Counted from the stretch's first letter, positions 7,647 to 15,000 are shown. The stretch is DNA of 15,373 nt from Coraliomargarita sp. CAG:312 (GCA_000438015.1 FR901610.1:40174-55546), one strand, 5' to 3'. Notes: generated by a model not told the origin, from the letters alone. Numbers and translations: made by a program.

Positions 7647-8654
7647 TCATTCTCCAAGGCAAGTCCAATACGGCGCGTCGCTCTTGGCGTACAGATACCT
7701 CTCCGACACTTCGTCTACAACGCAGGCGACAAGCTGGAATCCCGCCATTTCCTGGACGGTCAAAATCTCGTCAACAATGCCGCCAACTACGCAGACTCCG
7801 ATTTCTTCCGCAAGCTTCTTTACCGCCCTGAAAACGATAGCCAATTCCATGGGGGTAGTGGCCCCTACACCGTTTGCCATGACAAAAATTTTCTCGCCTG
7901 TCTTCAATTTTAAGGCCTTGGAGACATCTCCAAACATTATTTTTGCGGTCTCGTCGGCAGACAAAACTTTGCATCTACCTCCACCGCCTTCGCCGTGCTG
8001 CCCCATGCCTATCTCCATTTCATCCTCGCCTAGCTCGGTTATGGGAAGCCCGTTCTGGGGATGGGTGCAACCCCTCATCGCAACAGCCAAAGTTGCTATG
8101 CGGGAATTGAACTTCTGGGCTATTTCAAGAACTTCGTCCAAGCTTTTCCCCTCCTCCGCCGCGGCTCCCGCGACTTTTATGAGAGGTATGCAGCCCGCAA
8201 GCCCCCGCCTGTCGGCGGCAGGAGTTTCCACCCCCGCGCTTATATCGTCAGCAACCAAGACGCTCTTTACTTTAATTCCTTCGCGCTCCGCCATTTTCAT
8301 AGCCATATTGGCGCTCATCACATCCCCGGCATGGTTTAGCACTATAAGCAATATTCCTGCGTCGCGCTTGAACTTGCGGAGGCCGTTCAAGAGGGAAACC
8401 GCATTTGGCGCGGCAAAGATGTCCCCTACAACGCTGCAGTCCAACATTCCCAACCCGACGAAACCGCTCAATGCCGGTTCATGTCCGGAACCTCCAAGAG
8501 TCAAGACTGCAACATTGCCCTCCGGTTTTGGACGGGCGCGAACCACGAGCTTGCCTTCCTCCAGCTTTATTTTATTTGGATAGGCTGCAACCATGCCTTC
8601 CAAAAGCTCGGAAGTCAAGTTGTCAGGATTATTGATAAATTTTTTCATTTTCAT
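7647..8654 (-). CDS. dhaK: Dihydroxyacetone kinase subunit K-type protein (ketose-binding)
   Basis: The 335-residue protein is a full-length DhaK. In the known enzyme, substrate is bound covalently as a hemiaminal on a histidine. That residue is H220 in GMGQHGEGG, and the helper residues are H58 in GGSGHEP and D111 in LNHAGD; all three are shifted by two from E. coli His218, His56 and Asp109. Further blocks are GDIFAAPNA, GVGATTPMELAIVF and LTVQEMAGFQL. The start could be 8654 or the second ATG at 8648 (MKKFINN), which aligns better with other DhaK proteins; neither has a good ribosome site. This is the first gene of the minus operon dhaK-dhaL-lsrF, and a candidate promoter with an overlapping palindrome lies about 110-155 bases upstream. 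The ketose could be dihydroxyacetone or a larger one such as erythrulose, since DhaK-like kinases for tetruloses are known. Confidence 0.9.
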   Translation of the reverse strand: MKMKKFINNPDNLTSELLEGMVAAYPNKIKLEEGKLVVRARPKPEGNVAVLTLGGSGHEPALSGFVGLGMLDCSVVGDIFAAPNAVSLLNGLRKFKRDAGILLIVLNHAGDVMSANMAMKMAEREGIKVKSVLVADDISAGVETPAADRRGLAGCIPLIKVAGAAAEEGKSLDEVLEIAQKFNSRIATLAVAMRGCTHPQNGLPITELGEDEMEIGMGQHGEGGGGRCKVLSADETAKIMFGDVSKALKLKTGEKIFVMANGVGATTPMELAIVFRAVKKLAEEIGVCVVGGIVDEILTVQEMAGFQLVACVVDEVSERYLYAKSDAPYWTCLGE

Positions 8655-8767
8655 GGGCGTGCTTTTCGTTGAAATTTATATTTATTAATTCGCAAACTTT
8701 CTATTTCAAAAATGAATGTTATATAAAAATGCAAGTTGCGCAAGGCATATCGCACTTGAAATCTTGT

Positions 8768-8798
8768 TTTATATTTAAAATTTTATTTCAAAAGTCAA
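8768..8798 (-). promoter_or_regulatory. Candidate sigma70 promoter of the dhaK operon
   Basis: On the minus strand TTGACT (8798-8793) is followed after 19 bases by TATAAA (8773-8768). Both hexamers match consensus at five of six positions, though the spacer is long. Transcription would start near 8760, giving a leader of about 105 bases before dhaK. The -35 box lies inside the inverted repeat at 8786-8810. Confidence 0.45.
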
Positions 8799-8810
8799 TC
8801 ACTTTTGAAA
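8786..8810. repeat. Perfect 10-bp inverted repeat, candidate operator for dhaK-dhaL-lsrF
   Basis: TTTCAAAAGT at 8786-8795 and its exact reverse complement ACTTTTGAAA at 8801-8810 flank a 5-base centre, CAATC. A perfect 20-base match is unlikely by chance even in AT-rich DNA. It overlaps the -35 box of the best dhaK promoter candidate, as expected for a repressor site. The regulator is not in the window. Confidence 0.55.
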
Positions 8811-9091
8811 GAATATTTTATTTCCAAAATATTGCCGATGCCGCCAATCCGAAAATTAATGAGCAAAAGCAGCATTTTCCATGGCGCGAAACAATGGGCG
8901 TTTAAAATTTCTCTAAATATGCGCCAGAAAAATCAGAAATTAGCAGACAGCAATATGAGTTTATACTTTGATTAGGCGCACAATAGCCATCCGCCCGACT
9001 ATTATTCTTGAGCGCGCAAATTAACGGCCGGATAAAGATTTAAATTATCCCATTGCGGAAAAATTTCCCGGATAAAAGCAAAACCTATCTT
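8811..9091. other. Gene-free AT-rich stretch between the patatin gene and the dhaK control region
   Basis: I find no credible gene here. Plus-strand frames read as low-complexity translations without family features, and no clear terminator is seen downstream of the patatin-like gene. Two nested inverted repeats occur: AATTTCT at 8906-8912 with AGAAATT at 8935-8941, and TGGCGC at 8882-8887 with GCGCCA at 8921-8926. They cannot both form fully and are short, so a small RNA is only a remote possibility. Confidence 0.35.
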
Positions 9092-9940
9092 TTACTTTGA
9101 AATAAAATTTTTCAGGTTCTCGATATTCGCCGCCGCTACTGAATAGCCCTCGCGGTAAAGGGCCTCCAGCCTGCCAAGATTTCTCTCGAGCCTATTTACC
9201 CGCAAAACTTTCTGGGGACGGATAACAAAGACTTCCCCTTTGCGCTCTAGATCCTCCACAAACTCGGCCGCCGTGTTATACAAATCGTTTTTAGATTTTA
9301 AAGTCTTCACAAAATTAGGATATTTCCCATAAAGAAAACTCATTAGAGCCGGGAATGCCTCCCGCTTTCGATACCCCGCATTTCGGGTAAGCACAACAAC
9401 GTTTCTTTTAAACCCGTCGGAGATTGCCCGCCGCAAGGGAATTGCGTCGGCAACGCCGCCGTCCAAATAGGGGACTCCATCTACATACACGACAGTCGAT
9501 ACATAGGGCATGCTGCAAGAGGCTCTGCAAATGTTCAACAATTTGTCGATAGATTCCGGATTTTCAAAATATTGAGCCTTGCCGGTCAGGCAGTTGGTTG
9601 CGACCAAAACGAATCTCCCCGAAGACGCATATGCGTTAAAATCGTACGGATATACGGATTTCGGAAGATCGCCGAACATATAGTTGTAATCCATGACGCA
9701 CCCTTGCGTCATCATAAATCTAAGGCCCGTGTACGGATGTGTTTCCTGTATTTCTATATTGCAAAAATGCGCCCTGCCCCTCTGGCGGGAAGCATACGAC
9801 AAGCCATTTGAAGCTCCGGCAGAGACTCCTATTACATATGGGAAATAAATCTTTTCGTCCATAAAGCAATCCAGTACGCCCGCCGTAAAAACGCCGCGCA
9901 TACCACCGCCTTCAAGGACAAGACCTGTTTTTTCCAACAT
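9092..9940 (-). CDS. Patatin-like phospholipase, YjjU-like family
   Basis: This 282-residue protein has the complete patatin Ser-Asp dyad architecture: glycine-rich oxyanion loop LEGGGMRGVFTAG at 9-21, nucleophile elbow GVSAGAS with S40, and the DGG motif YLDGGVADAIP with D160. The overall order, including DCFMDE after the oxyanion loop and CRASCSMPY in the middle, resembles E. coli YjjU, a cytoplasmic patatin-type protein. The family hydrolyses acyl esters of phospholipids or other lipids; the substrate here is unknown. No signal peptide is visible, which fits a cytoplasmic or membrane-facing location. It is a single gene: the dhaK operon lies 437 bases downstream on the same strand, and the aldolase operon diverges 135 bases upstream. 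No obvious ribosome site precedes the ATG, only a weak AATAGGC next to it. Family assignment is secure; the role is not tied to its neighbours. Confidence 0.88.
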   Translation of the reverse strand: MLEKTGLVLEGGGMRGVFTAGVLDCFMDEKIYFPYVIGVSAGASNGLSYASRQRGRAHFCNIEIQETHPYTGLRFMMTQGCVMDYNYMFGDLPKSVYPYDFNAYASSGRFVLVATNCLTGKAQYFENPESIDKLLNICRASCSMPYVSTVVYVDGVPYLDGGVADAIPLRRAISDGFKRNVVVLTRNAGYRKREAFPALMSFLYGKYPNFVKTLKSKNDLYNTAAEFVEDLERKGEVFVIRPQKVLRVNRLERNLGRLEALYREGYSVAAANIENLKNFISK

Positions 9941-10023
9941 GCCTATTTATTTGAAATGCATATTCTAAATTTTCAATATTTTTAGTTTACAGAAACGCAT
10001 ACAATAAAATATTAAGAGGAAAC

Positions 10024-10050
10024 AATATAAACGTAATTTGCGTTTATATT
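10024..10050. repeat. Perfect 10-bp inverted repeat in the leader of the aldolase-glycosidase operon
   Basis: AATATAAACG at 10024-10033 pairs exactly with CGTTTATATT at 10041-10050 around a 7-base centre. It ends 26 bases before the aldolase ATG, within the 135-base divergent region shared with the patatin gene (9941-10075). It may be an operator or a leader hairpin. An AGAGGA upstream (about 10016-10020) is too far from the ATG to act as ribosome site. A poor promoter may lie near TTTACA at about 9986, but I cannot support its -10 box. Confidence 0.5.
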
Positions 10051-10384
10051 TAGAGCAAAACTCTTTGCCTGTAATATGTTAAATTGCAATAACGTGTACA
10101 AGATCCATCAAACTGCGCCAAACTTTAAAATATTGGACTGCACAATCCGCGACGGCGGGCTCGTAAACGACAGCAACTTCGACGACGAAACCGTGCGTTC
10201 GGTCTATGAAGCCTGCGCGCAATCCAACATAGACATAATGGAAATCGGCTTTAGGGACAGCGATAAGTTTTTCCCGCGCGGCAAATACGGCAAATGGAGA
10301 TTTTGCGACGACGGCGACGTGGAGAAAATTTTGGATGGAGAAAAAAAAGTCGCCATATCTGAATTGGCCGATGCTGGAAAATGC

Positions 10385-10418
10385 GACTGGCGGGACTTTC
10401 CGACTGGCGGGACTTTCC
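10385..10418. repeat. 17-bp perfect tandem duplication inside the aldolase gene
   Basis: GACTGGCGGGACTTTCC occurs twice head to tail, at 10385-10401 and 10402-10418. Seventeen is not a multiple of three, so the extra copy shifts the frame. Each unit also contains an internal near-repeat (GACTGGCGG, GACTTTCC), which could help strand slippage. Confidence 0.97.
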
Positions 10419-11066
10419 CAAAAAAGAAGCAAGCCCCGCTGATATAATAAGGTGCGCTTTTTACGAGAATCAAAAAGACGAAGCGATTGACATCGTTAAC
10501 TCTTGCGCAGATAAAGGATATAAAACCGCCTTGTGCATGATGGCCGCCTCCACCCTCGACGAACAAACCATAGACCGCGCGCTTGAAGATTTCGCGCGCA
10601 CCCAGGCAGATGTAATTTATCTGATGGACAGTTTTGGAGCCCTAATGCCCCGGCAAGTTGAAATATTGTCCGAGAAGTACCGCCAAGCCGCCCACACGTC
10701 GGGGAAGTTATTTGGGATACACTGCCACAACAACCTCCAATGCGCTTTCGCAAATACCATAGCCGCGATAGCCCACGGCGCAGATATTGCCGACTGCACT
10801 TTTGCGGGGCTTGGGAAGGGAGCCGGGAACTGCCCTACGGAAATGCTGGCAAAATATGTCGGCAGAAATTATGGCTTGCGCCCAATCCTTAAAACAATAG
10901 AGAATTTTATAGAACCGATGAAAAAACATTTCCGCTGGGGATTTGATTATCCTTATATGATGAGCGGATTGTCAAACCGCCATCCGCGCATTGCAATGGA
11001 GTTTGAAAAATCCGTTTCCGGGGGTGTGAAAGAATCCATAGTCGATTTTTACGATAGCAATTTCAA

Positions 11067-11072
11067 AGAGGA
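11067..11072 (+). promoter_or_regulatory. Shine-Dalgarno AGAGGA for the clan-D glycosidase gene
   Basis: AGAGGA lies 7 bases before the ATG at 11080, inside the last codons of the aldolase. The glycosidase therefore has its own ribosome site and could still be translated although the aldolase frame is broken. Confidence 0.75.
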
Positions 11073-11079
11073 CATATAA

Positions 11080-13152
11080 ATGACCCCCAAAACGCTGTTT
11101 TTTTGTACAGCCGCAATCTTTGCATCTGCCTTCTCCGCTTTTGCGGGCGGGGCGTATGCGGTGAAAGACGGAGACGCCGTCAAAATAGGCAACGACTACA
11201 TAGAAAGGACATTTAAGTTTAACGGCGGCTGCCTGATTACCGAAAGCCTTTCAAATAAAATCTCGGGCAAAACAATTTCCGCCCGCGCAAAACAGCCCGA
11301 CATAATGATTCCGGAAGAAGATAAAAACGCGACTGGAGGATATTTTAAAACGCGCAAAATCCCGGAGACTAAAATCCAAAACGGCATGCTGGAATGCGAA
11401 GTCGGATATCGGCGCGGAGATTTGGAAATAAAAAGGATTTTCAAAATTTTTGACGATTCTCCCGCCATATCTTGCGACATCTATTTTAAGGGCAAAGCTC
11501 CAGCCCCACTAACGGGAAAAACGCAAAATTTTGCCGACAAGCGCAATATTGAAAGCGTAAATATCGCCAAAGAGCGGTCAAAAATAGCGGTCTTAGACAT
11601 GCTAGACTTCAGCGGGAAGCACTGGAAGGTCAGAACAGTGGAATTTTTCGACGCAACCGACCACAACAACAACCTGGTTTTTGAAAGAAATACCATATCG
11701 TACAGGGAAAACTCGATGCGCGGCAACCTGCTTTTCGCCGAAGACGCAGAGAGCGGTTTTGGCTATTTCGTTCTAAAGGAAGCCCCTTGTTCAAGCGTGC
11801 AACTGGCATATCCGGGCGCCGATTTCATAACTGACTTCGGAAGAACCTCCCTAATAGGAGCCGGCATAGATTCCGCAGACATATCCGAAAGCAAGTGGAC
11901 GCGCGCATACGGCTACGCGTTCGGAGTTTGGGAAGGCGGCGAATTTGAGCGCCTTTGCGCGCTTAGAAAATACCAAAAAAACCTGCGCAAGCTCTACCCC
12001 AAGCGCGATGAAATGGTAATGATGAACACTTGGGGAGACCGCGCGCAAGATACGAAGGTGACTGAATCCTTTTGCCTGAATGAAATCCGCCTCGCCGCAA
12101 AGATGGGCATAACGCATTTCCAGATAGACGACGGTTGGCAGGAGGGCAAAAGCGCCAATTCGGCATACGGCGGCTCTTTTAAAAATATATGGAGCAACCC
12201 CGACTACTGGACTCCGTCAAAAAGCAAATATCCAGAAGGGCTCGGAAAAGTCTCAAAAGAGGCAAAAGAGCGCGGTGTTGAACTCTGCCTCTGGTTTAAT
12301 CCCAGCGCGCAGGAAAATTACGCCGACTGGCAAAAAGACGCCGAAGCCATGAACAAACTCTACGATTCATACGGAATCCGGACGTTTAAAATAGACGGCC
12401 TACACATTCCCAACCACCAATCCCAGGAAAAAATCCGCGCGATATTCGATGCAGTTCTCGCCCATACAAACAACGAGGCTGTATTTAATGTCGACGCCAC
12501 GGCCGGCCGCCGCGGAGGATACTTTTTCTTCACCAAATACGGCAATATTTTCCTCGAAAACAGATATACCGACTGGCAAAACTACTATCCGTATTGGACT
12601 CTCCGAAACCTTTGGATGCTCTCAAAATATGTCCCTGCCGAACGCCTCCAGATAGAATTTCTAAACAACCGCCGCAACGCCGATAAATACGGAAAAGATT
12701 TATTCGCGCCGAAAAATTACGACATACGCTACCTCTTTGCCATAACTATGGCTGCCCAACCGCTGGCGTGGATGGAGGCAAGCGGATTGGACGGTTCGGA
12801 TTTGGAAAAACTCGCGCCTCTAATAAAAAAATACAATGAAATCAGCCACAACTTCCATAACGGCATAATACTGCCAATAGGCGAAGAACCCGACGGAAAA
12901 TCTTGGACAGGATTCCAGTCCGTGTCGTCTCCGGATTCAGGATGGCTGCTTGTGTACCGCGAAAACAATCCCGATGCCAAAACGCGCCTTTCCACATTCC
13001 TTCCGGCAGGAACTAAAGTATCGCTTGCCTCTGTGCTAGGAGAGGCGAATTCCTTTAACTGCGAAGTTGGAGAAGGCGGCAAGATAAGTATAGAGTTGCC
13101 GGACAAAAACTCTTTCGCACTATTCAAATACAAAACAGAAAAATCAAACTGA
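11080..13152 (+). CDS. Secreted clan-D glycoside hydrolase, GH36-like (alpha-galactosidase-type)
   Basis: The 690-residue protein has a signal peptide (MTPKTLFFCTAAIFASAFSA, cut near AFA/GG at 22-23). Residues about 25-290 form the N-terminal beta-sandwich seen in GH36 enzymes. About 310-590 is the (beta/alpha)8 barrel, and 600-690 a small C-terminal beta domain. Barrel motifs are MMNTWGDRAQD (314-324), THFQIDDGWQEGK (345-357), ELCLWFNPSAQ, and FKIDGLHIP (436-444), where D439 sits at the place of the GH36 nucleophile. The acid/base is less clear: D472 in FNVDATAGRRGG is the best candidate by order, D498 in ENRYTDWQ another. The usual KWDxNR nucleophile context is replaced, so this is a divergent branch and the sugar specificity is open. 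The start abuts the aldolase stop (TAAATG). The next gene begins one base after the stop, so these are one operon. Expected site: periplasm or cell surface. Confidence 0.8.
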   Translation: MTPKTLFFCTAAIFASAFSAFAGGAYAVKDGDAVKIGNDYIERTFKFNGGCLITESLSNKISGKTISARAKQPDIMIPEEDKNATGGYFKTRKIPETKIQNGMLECEVGYRRGDLEIKRIFKIFDDSPAISCDIYFKGKAPAPLTGKTQNFADKRNIESVNIAKERSKIAVLDMLDFSGKHWKVRTVEFFDATDHNNNLVFERNTISYRENSMRGNLLFAEDAESGFGYFVLKEAPCSSVQLAYPGADFITDFGRTSLIGAGIDSADISESKWTRAYGYAFGVWEGGEFERLCALRKYQKNLRKLYPKRDEMVMMNTWGDRAQDTKVTESFCLNEIRLAAKMGITHFQIDDGWQEGKSANSAYGGSFKNIWSNPDYWTPSKSKYPEGLGKVSKEAKERGVELCLWFNPSAQENYADWQKDAEAMNKLYDSYGIRTFKIDGLHIPNHQSQEKIRAIFDAVLAHTNNEAVFNVDATAGRRGGYFFFTKYGNIFLENRYTDWQNYYPYWTLRNLWMLSKYVPAERLQIEFLNNRRNADKYGKDLFAPKNYDIRYLFAITMAAQPLAWMEASGLDGSDLEKLAPLIKKYNEISHNFHNGIILPIGEEPDGKSWTGFQSVSSPDSGWLLVYRENNPDAKTRLSTFLPAGTKVSLASVLGEANSFNCEVGEGGKISIELPDKNSFALFKYKTEKSN

Positions 13153-13153
13153 C

Positions 13154-14071
13154 ATGAAAAAATTATTGATAATAGCGCTGTTCTTTGCCGCAGCGTTTTC
13201 CACGCTATGGTCAAAAGAAGTAAAACTCCTGACAATAGGAAACAGTTTTGCCGACAGCGCCTTTAAATACCTTCCGCAAGTCGCCGCATCCGTGCCTGAT
13301 TGCGACCTGGTAATGGAGCGGGCAAACCATGGCGGATGCGAATTGGACAGGCACTGGTCTTACATACTGCGCGAGGAAAGCTCCCCGGATGTCAAGCTGT
13401 ACCGCAAATCCACCGCCTCGCTTAAGGAAATTTTAAAAAGCAAGAAATGGGACTTTGTCACAATCCAGCAGGCAAGCCACAAGAGCTGGCGTCCCGAAAC
13501 CTACCAGCCTTTTGCGAAAAACATCAAAGAATATGTGAATAAAAACGCTCCGTCCGCTGAAGTAGTACTGCAACAAACCTGGTCTTACCGCTCAGACGAT
13601 CCAAGAATAAGGAAAGGCGGAGAATGGAACATCGACCAAACAGAAATGTTCAAGCGCCTGGAACAAGCTTACGCCGAATGCGCAAAAGAACTTGATTTGC
13701 GGATAATACCTATGGGGCTAGCAGTGCAAAACGCCCGCAACGGACAAAAAGTAAAATTTAAAGACTACGGCGCCGATGCTTTAAAGAAAATGAAATATCC
13801 CGATCTCCCCGACCAAAGCGGCTCTATCGTTGGAAAGCTAAGATGGGCAAAGGGCAAAGACGGCAAAATGCGCATAAACCGTGATTCAATACACTTGAAC
13901 GAACGAGGTGAATATCTGCAAGCATGCGTTTGGTTCGCGTTCTTTTTCGGGAAAAACGCCGAGGAAATAACGTTTGTTCCCGATGGCATCAGCCCAGAAG
14001 ACGCCAAATTTCTGCGTTCCGTGGCGCAGAAAACAGTTTCCACCTTCAAGCAACCCAACGCCCAGCAATAA
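13154..14071 (+). CDS. Secreted SGNH/GDSL-type hydrolase of the DUF4886 family
   Basis: The 305-residue protein starts with a signal peptide (MKKLLIIALFFAAAFSTLWS). SGNH blocks are present: LLTIGNSFADS with nucleophile S31, a glycine block NHGGCELDRHW near 58-68, the IQQASHKSW block near 104-112, and the catalytic pair D244 and H247 in RDSIHLNERGEYL. Block III normally has Asn; here Gln and Ser residues occupy that region, as in other DUF4886 proteins I recall. The family is found with polysaccharide-degrading enzymes and is thought to include carbohydrate esterases, so removal of acetyl or other acyl groups from the glycan cut by the preceding GH36-like enzyme is a reasonable inference. The ATG follows the glycosidase stop by one base with no ribosome site, which points to coupled translation. 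The catalytic residues appear intact. Confidence 0.82.
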   Translation: MKKLLIIALFFAAAFSTLWSKEVKLLTIGNSFADSAFKYLPQVAASVPDCDLVMERANHGGCELDRHWSYILREESSPDVKLYRKSTASLKEILKSKKWDFVTIQQASHKSWRPETYQPFAKNIKEYVNKNAPSAEVVLQQTWSYRSDDPRIRKGGEWNIDQTEMFKRLEQAYAECAKELDLRIIPMGLAVQNARNGQKVKFKDYGADALKKMKYPDLPDQSGSIVGKLRWAKGKDGKMRINRDSIHLNERGEYLQACVWFAFFFGKNAEEITFVPDGISPEDAKFLRSVAQKTVSTFKQPNAQQ

Positions 14072-14120
14072 AGGCATGGGCACTGCTTCCGGGCGCTCTA
14101 ATAATACCGGACAATATTTG

Positions 14121-14148
14121 TTGAAAATTTTTCAAGAGCAAATACAAA
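14121..14148 (+). promoter_or_regulatory. Possible promoter and palindrome before the esterase gene
   Basis: TTGAAA at 14121-14126 and TACAAA at 14143-14148 are 16 bases apart, which would start transcription about 3 bases before the ATG at 14158, close to leaderless. The -35 box is the left arm of a 7-bp palindrome with a one-base centre, 14121-14135. The -10 match is modest, and read-through from the upstream operon (86-base gap) is an equal alternative. Confidence 0.35.
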
Positions 14149-14157
14149 TATTACATT

Positions 14158-15000
14158 ATGAAATCTTTAAAAATTATATTGGCGGCAACCGCAATGCTTG
14201 CGGTTTCATTTGCGTTCGCTCAAGAAAACAAGGAGCTGGTCTTTAATTCCACAAGCGCGGCAATGAATAAGGAAATCCCGGCGTATGTAGTGCTTCCAGA
14301 CTCTTACGCTTCGGACAAAAGCGCGCGGTATCCTGTAATATACCTTCTACATGGATTCGGCGGGGACTACAAGACGTGGGCAAAGCATACAAAGCCGAAT
14401 TTGCAGCAGCTGGCATCGCTATTTAACGTAATCTTCGTATGCCCGGAAGGGGCGCGCAGCTGGTACTGGGACAGCCCTGTGGATCCATCGCTAAGATACG
14501 AAACCTATATCGCAAACGAATTAATACCGCAGATCGACAAAAACTTCCGCACCATATCCGACCGCAAAGCCAGGGCAATAACCGGATTCAGCATGGGAGG
14601 TCACGGGGCATTATGGCTTGCAATAAGGCACCAAGACCTGTTCGGAGCCTGCGGATCATTAAGCGGAGGAGTAGACATACGACCGTTCCCGTACAACTGG
14701 GATATGGCAAAATCTCTCGGAGAAAAATGGGACAACCAGAAAAACTGGGACGACCACACCGTAATGACTCAGCTTGACAAAATTCGGCCTGGACAGCTTC
14801 AAATAGCCATAGACTGCGGAACCGGAGACTTTTTCTACGAAGTCAACGAAAAGCTCCATAGGGAACTTCTATACCGCAATATTCCGCACGACTACACTGT
14901 CCGACCCGGAGCGCACAACCATCCGTATTGGAATAACGCGATAGATTTCCAGACGCTTTTCTTTTCAAAGTTCTTTGCCTCGCAAGCCGCAAAGAAATAA
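14158..15000 (+). CDS. Secreted alpha/beta-hydrolase esterase, esterase D / feruloyl- or acetyl-esterase type
   Basis: This 280-residue protein has a signal peptide ending AFA before Q22. The fold is that of the putative esterase family PF00756 (EstA, XynZ-type feruloyl esterase, mycolyltransferase). Features in order are the oxyanion HGFGGD at 65-70, VCPEGARSWYWDSP at 94-107, nucleophile elbow GFSMGGHG with S145, acidic residue D224 in CGTGDFF, and catalytic H253 in RPGAHNHPYW. The triad is complete. Relatives act on small acyl esters, including sugar acetates and feruloyl groups on hemicellulose. With the GH36-like and SGNH genes upstream it gives a set of three exported hydrolases. No ribosome site precedes the ATG. 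A strong terminator about 100 bases downstream ends the unit. The specific ester is not readable from sequence. Confidence 0.88.
   Translation: MKSLKIILAATAMLAVSFAFAQENKELVFNSTSAAMNKEIPAYVVLPDSYASDKSARYPVIYLLHGFGGDYKTWAKHTKPNLQQLASLFNVIFVCPEGARSWYWDSPVDPSLRYETYIANELIPQIDKNFRTISDRKARAITGFSMGGHGALWLAIRHQDLFGACGSLSGGVDIRPFPYNWDMAKSLGEKWDNQKNWDDHTVMTQLDKIRPGQLQIAIDCGTGDFFYEVNEKLHRELLYRNIPHDYTVRPGAHNHPYWNNAIDFQTLFFSKFFASQAAKK

Larger units (their letters stand above)
10076..11079 (+). pseudogene. DRE-TIM metallolyase-type aldolase, frameshifted by a 17-bp tandem duplication
   Basis: Two overlapping frames together encode one HMGL-like / 4-hydroxy-2-oxovalerate aldolase-like protein. The N-terminal part (10076-10447) holds the metal-binding LDCTIRDGG motif at residues 20-28 and EIGFRDSDKFFP. 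The C-terminal part continues to 11079 with DSFGALMP, the GIHCHNNLQCAFANT metal and helix motif, and CTFAGLGKGAGNCPTEML. Exact removal of one 17-base copy (10385-10401 or 10402-10418) joins ...CDWRDFPKKEASPADIIRC... in frame and gives 328 residues with no other defect. As it stands, translation stops at 10447 after 123 residues. Relatives are annotated aldolase catalytic domain-containing proteins; they cleave or form C-C bonds next to a 2-oxo acid, but the substrate here is unknown. The stop TAA touches the ATG of the glycosidase gene, so the break could also lower expression downstream. No Shine-Dalgarno precedes the ATG. The lesion may be real, reversible or an assembly error. Confidence 0.85.

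Noticed and set aside
7684..8583. 299-residue plus-strand frame opposite dhaK
   Set aside because: It lies fully antisense to a gene with complete catalytic motifs and has the Ser/Pro/Ala-rich composition of a mirror frame.
8669..8905. 78-residue plus-strand frame in the dhaK upstream region
   Set aside because: It is Phe/Ile/Lys-rich, as expected from AT-rich DNA, has no ribosome site and overlaps the dhaK promoter and palindrome.
9001..9091. Terminator after the patatin gene
   Set aside because: Only very short GGAAA/TTTCC pairings with no usable loop are found, and there is no stem followed by a T run.
10385..10418. Programmed ribosomal frameshift as explanation of the split aldolase
   Set aside because: There is no slippery heptamer at the overlap, and the exact 17-base duplication explains the frame change fully.
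10381..11079. C-terminal aldolase part as an independent gene starting at 10381
   Set aside because: Its first residues repeat the duplicated segment read in the wrong frame, and the metal-binding N-terminal motif lies in the upstream fragment; the two parts are one broken gene.
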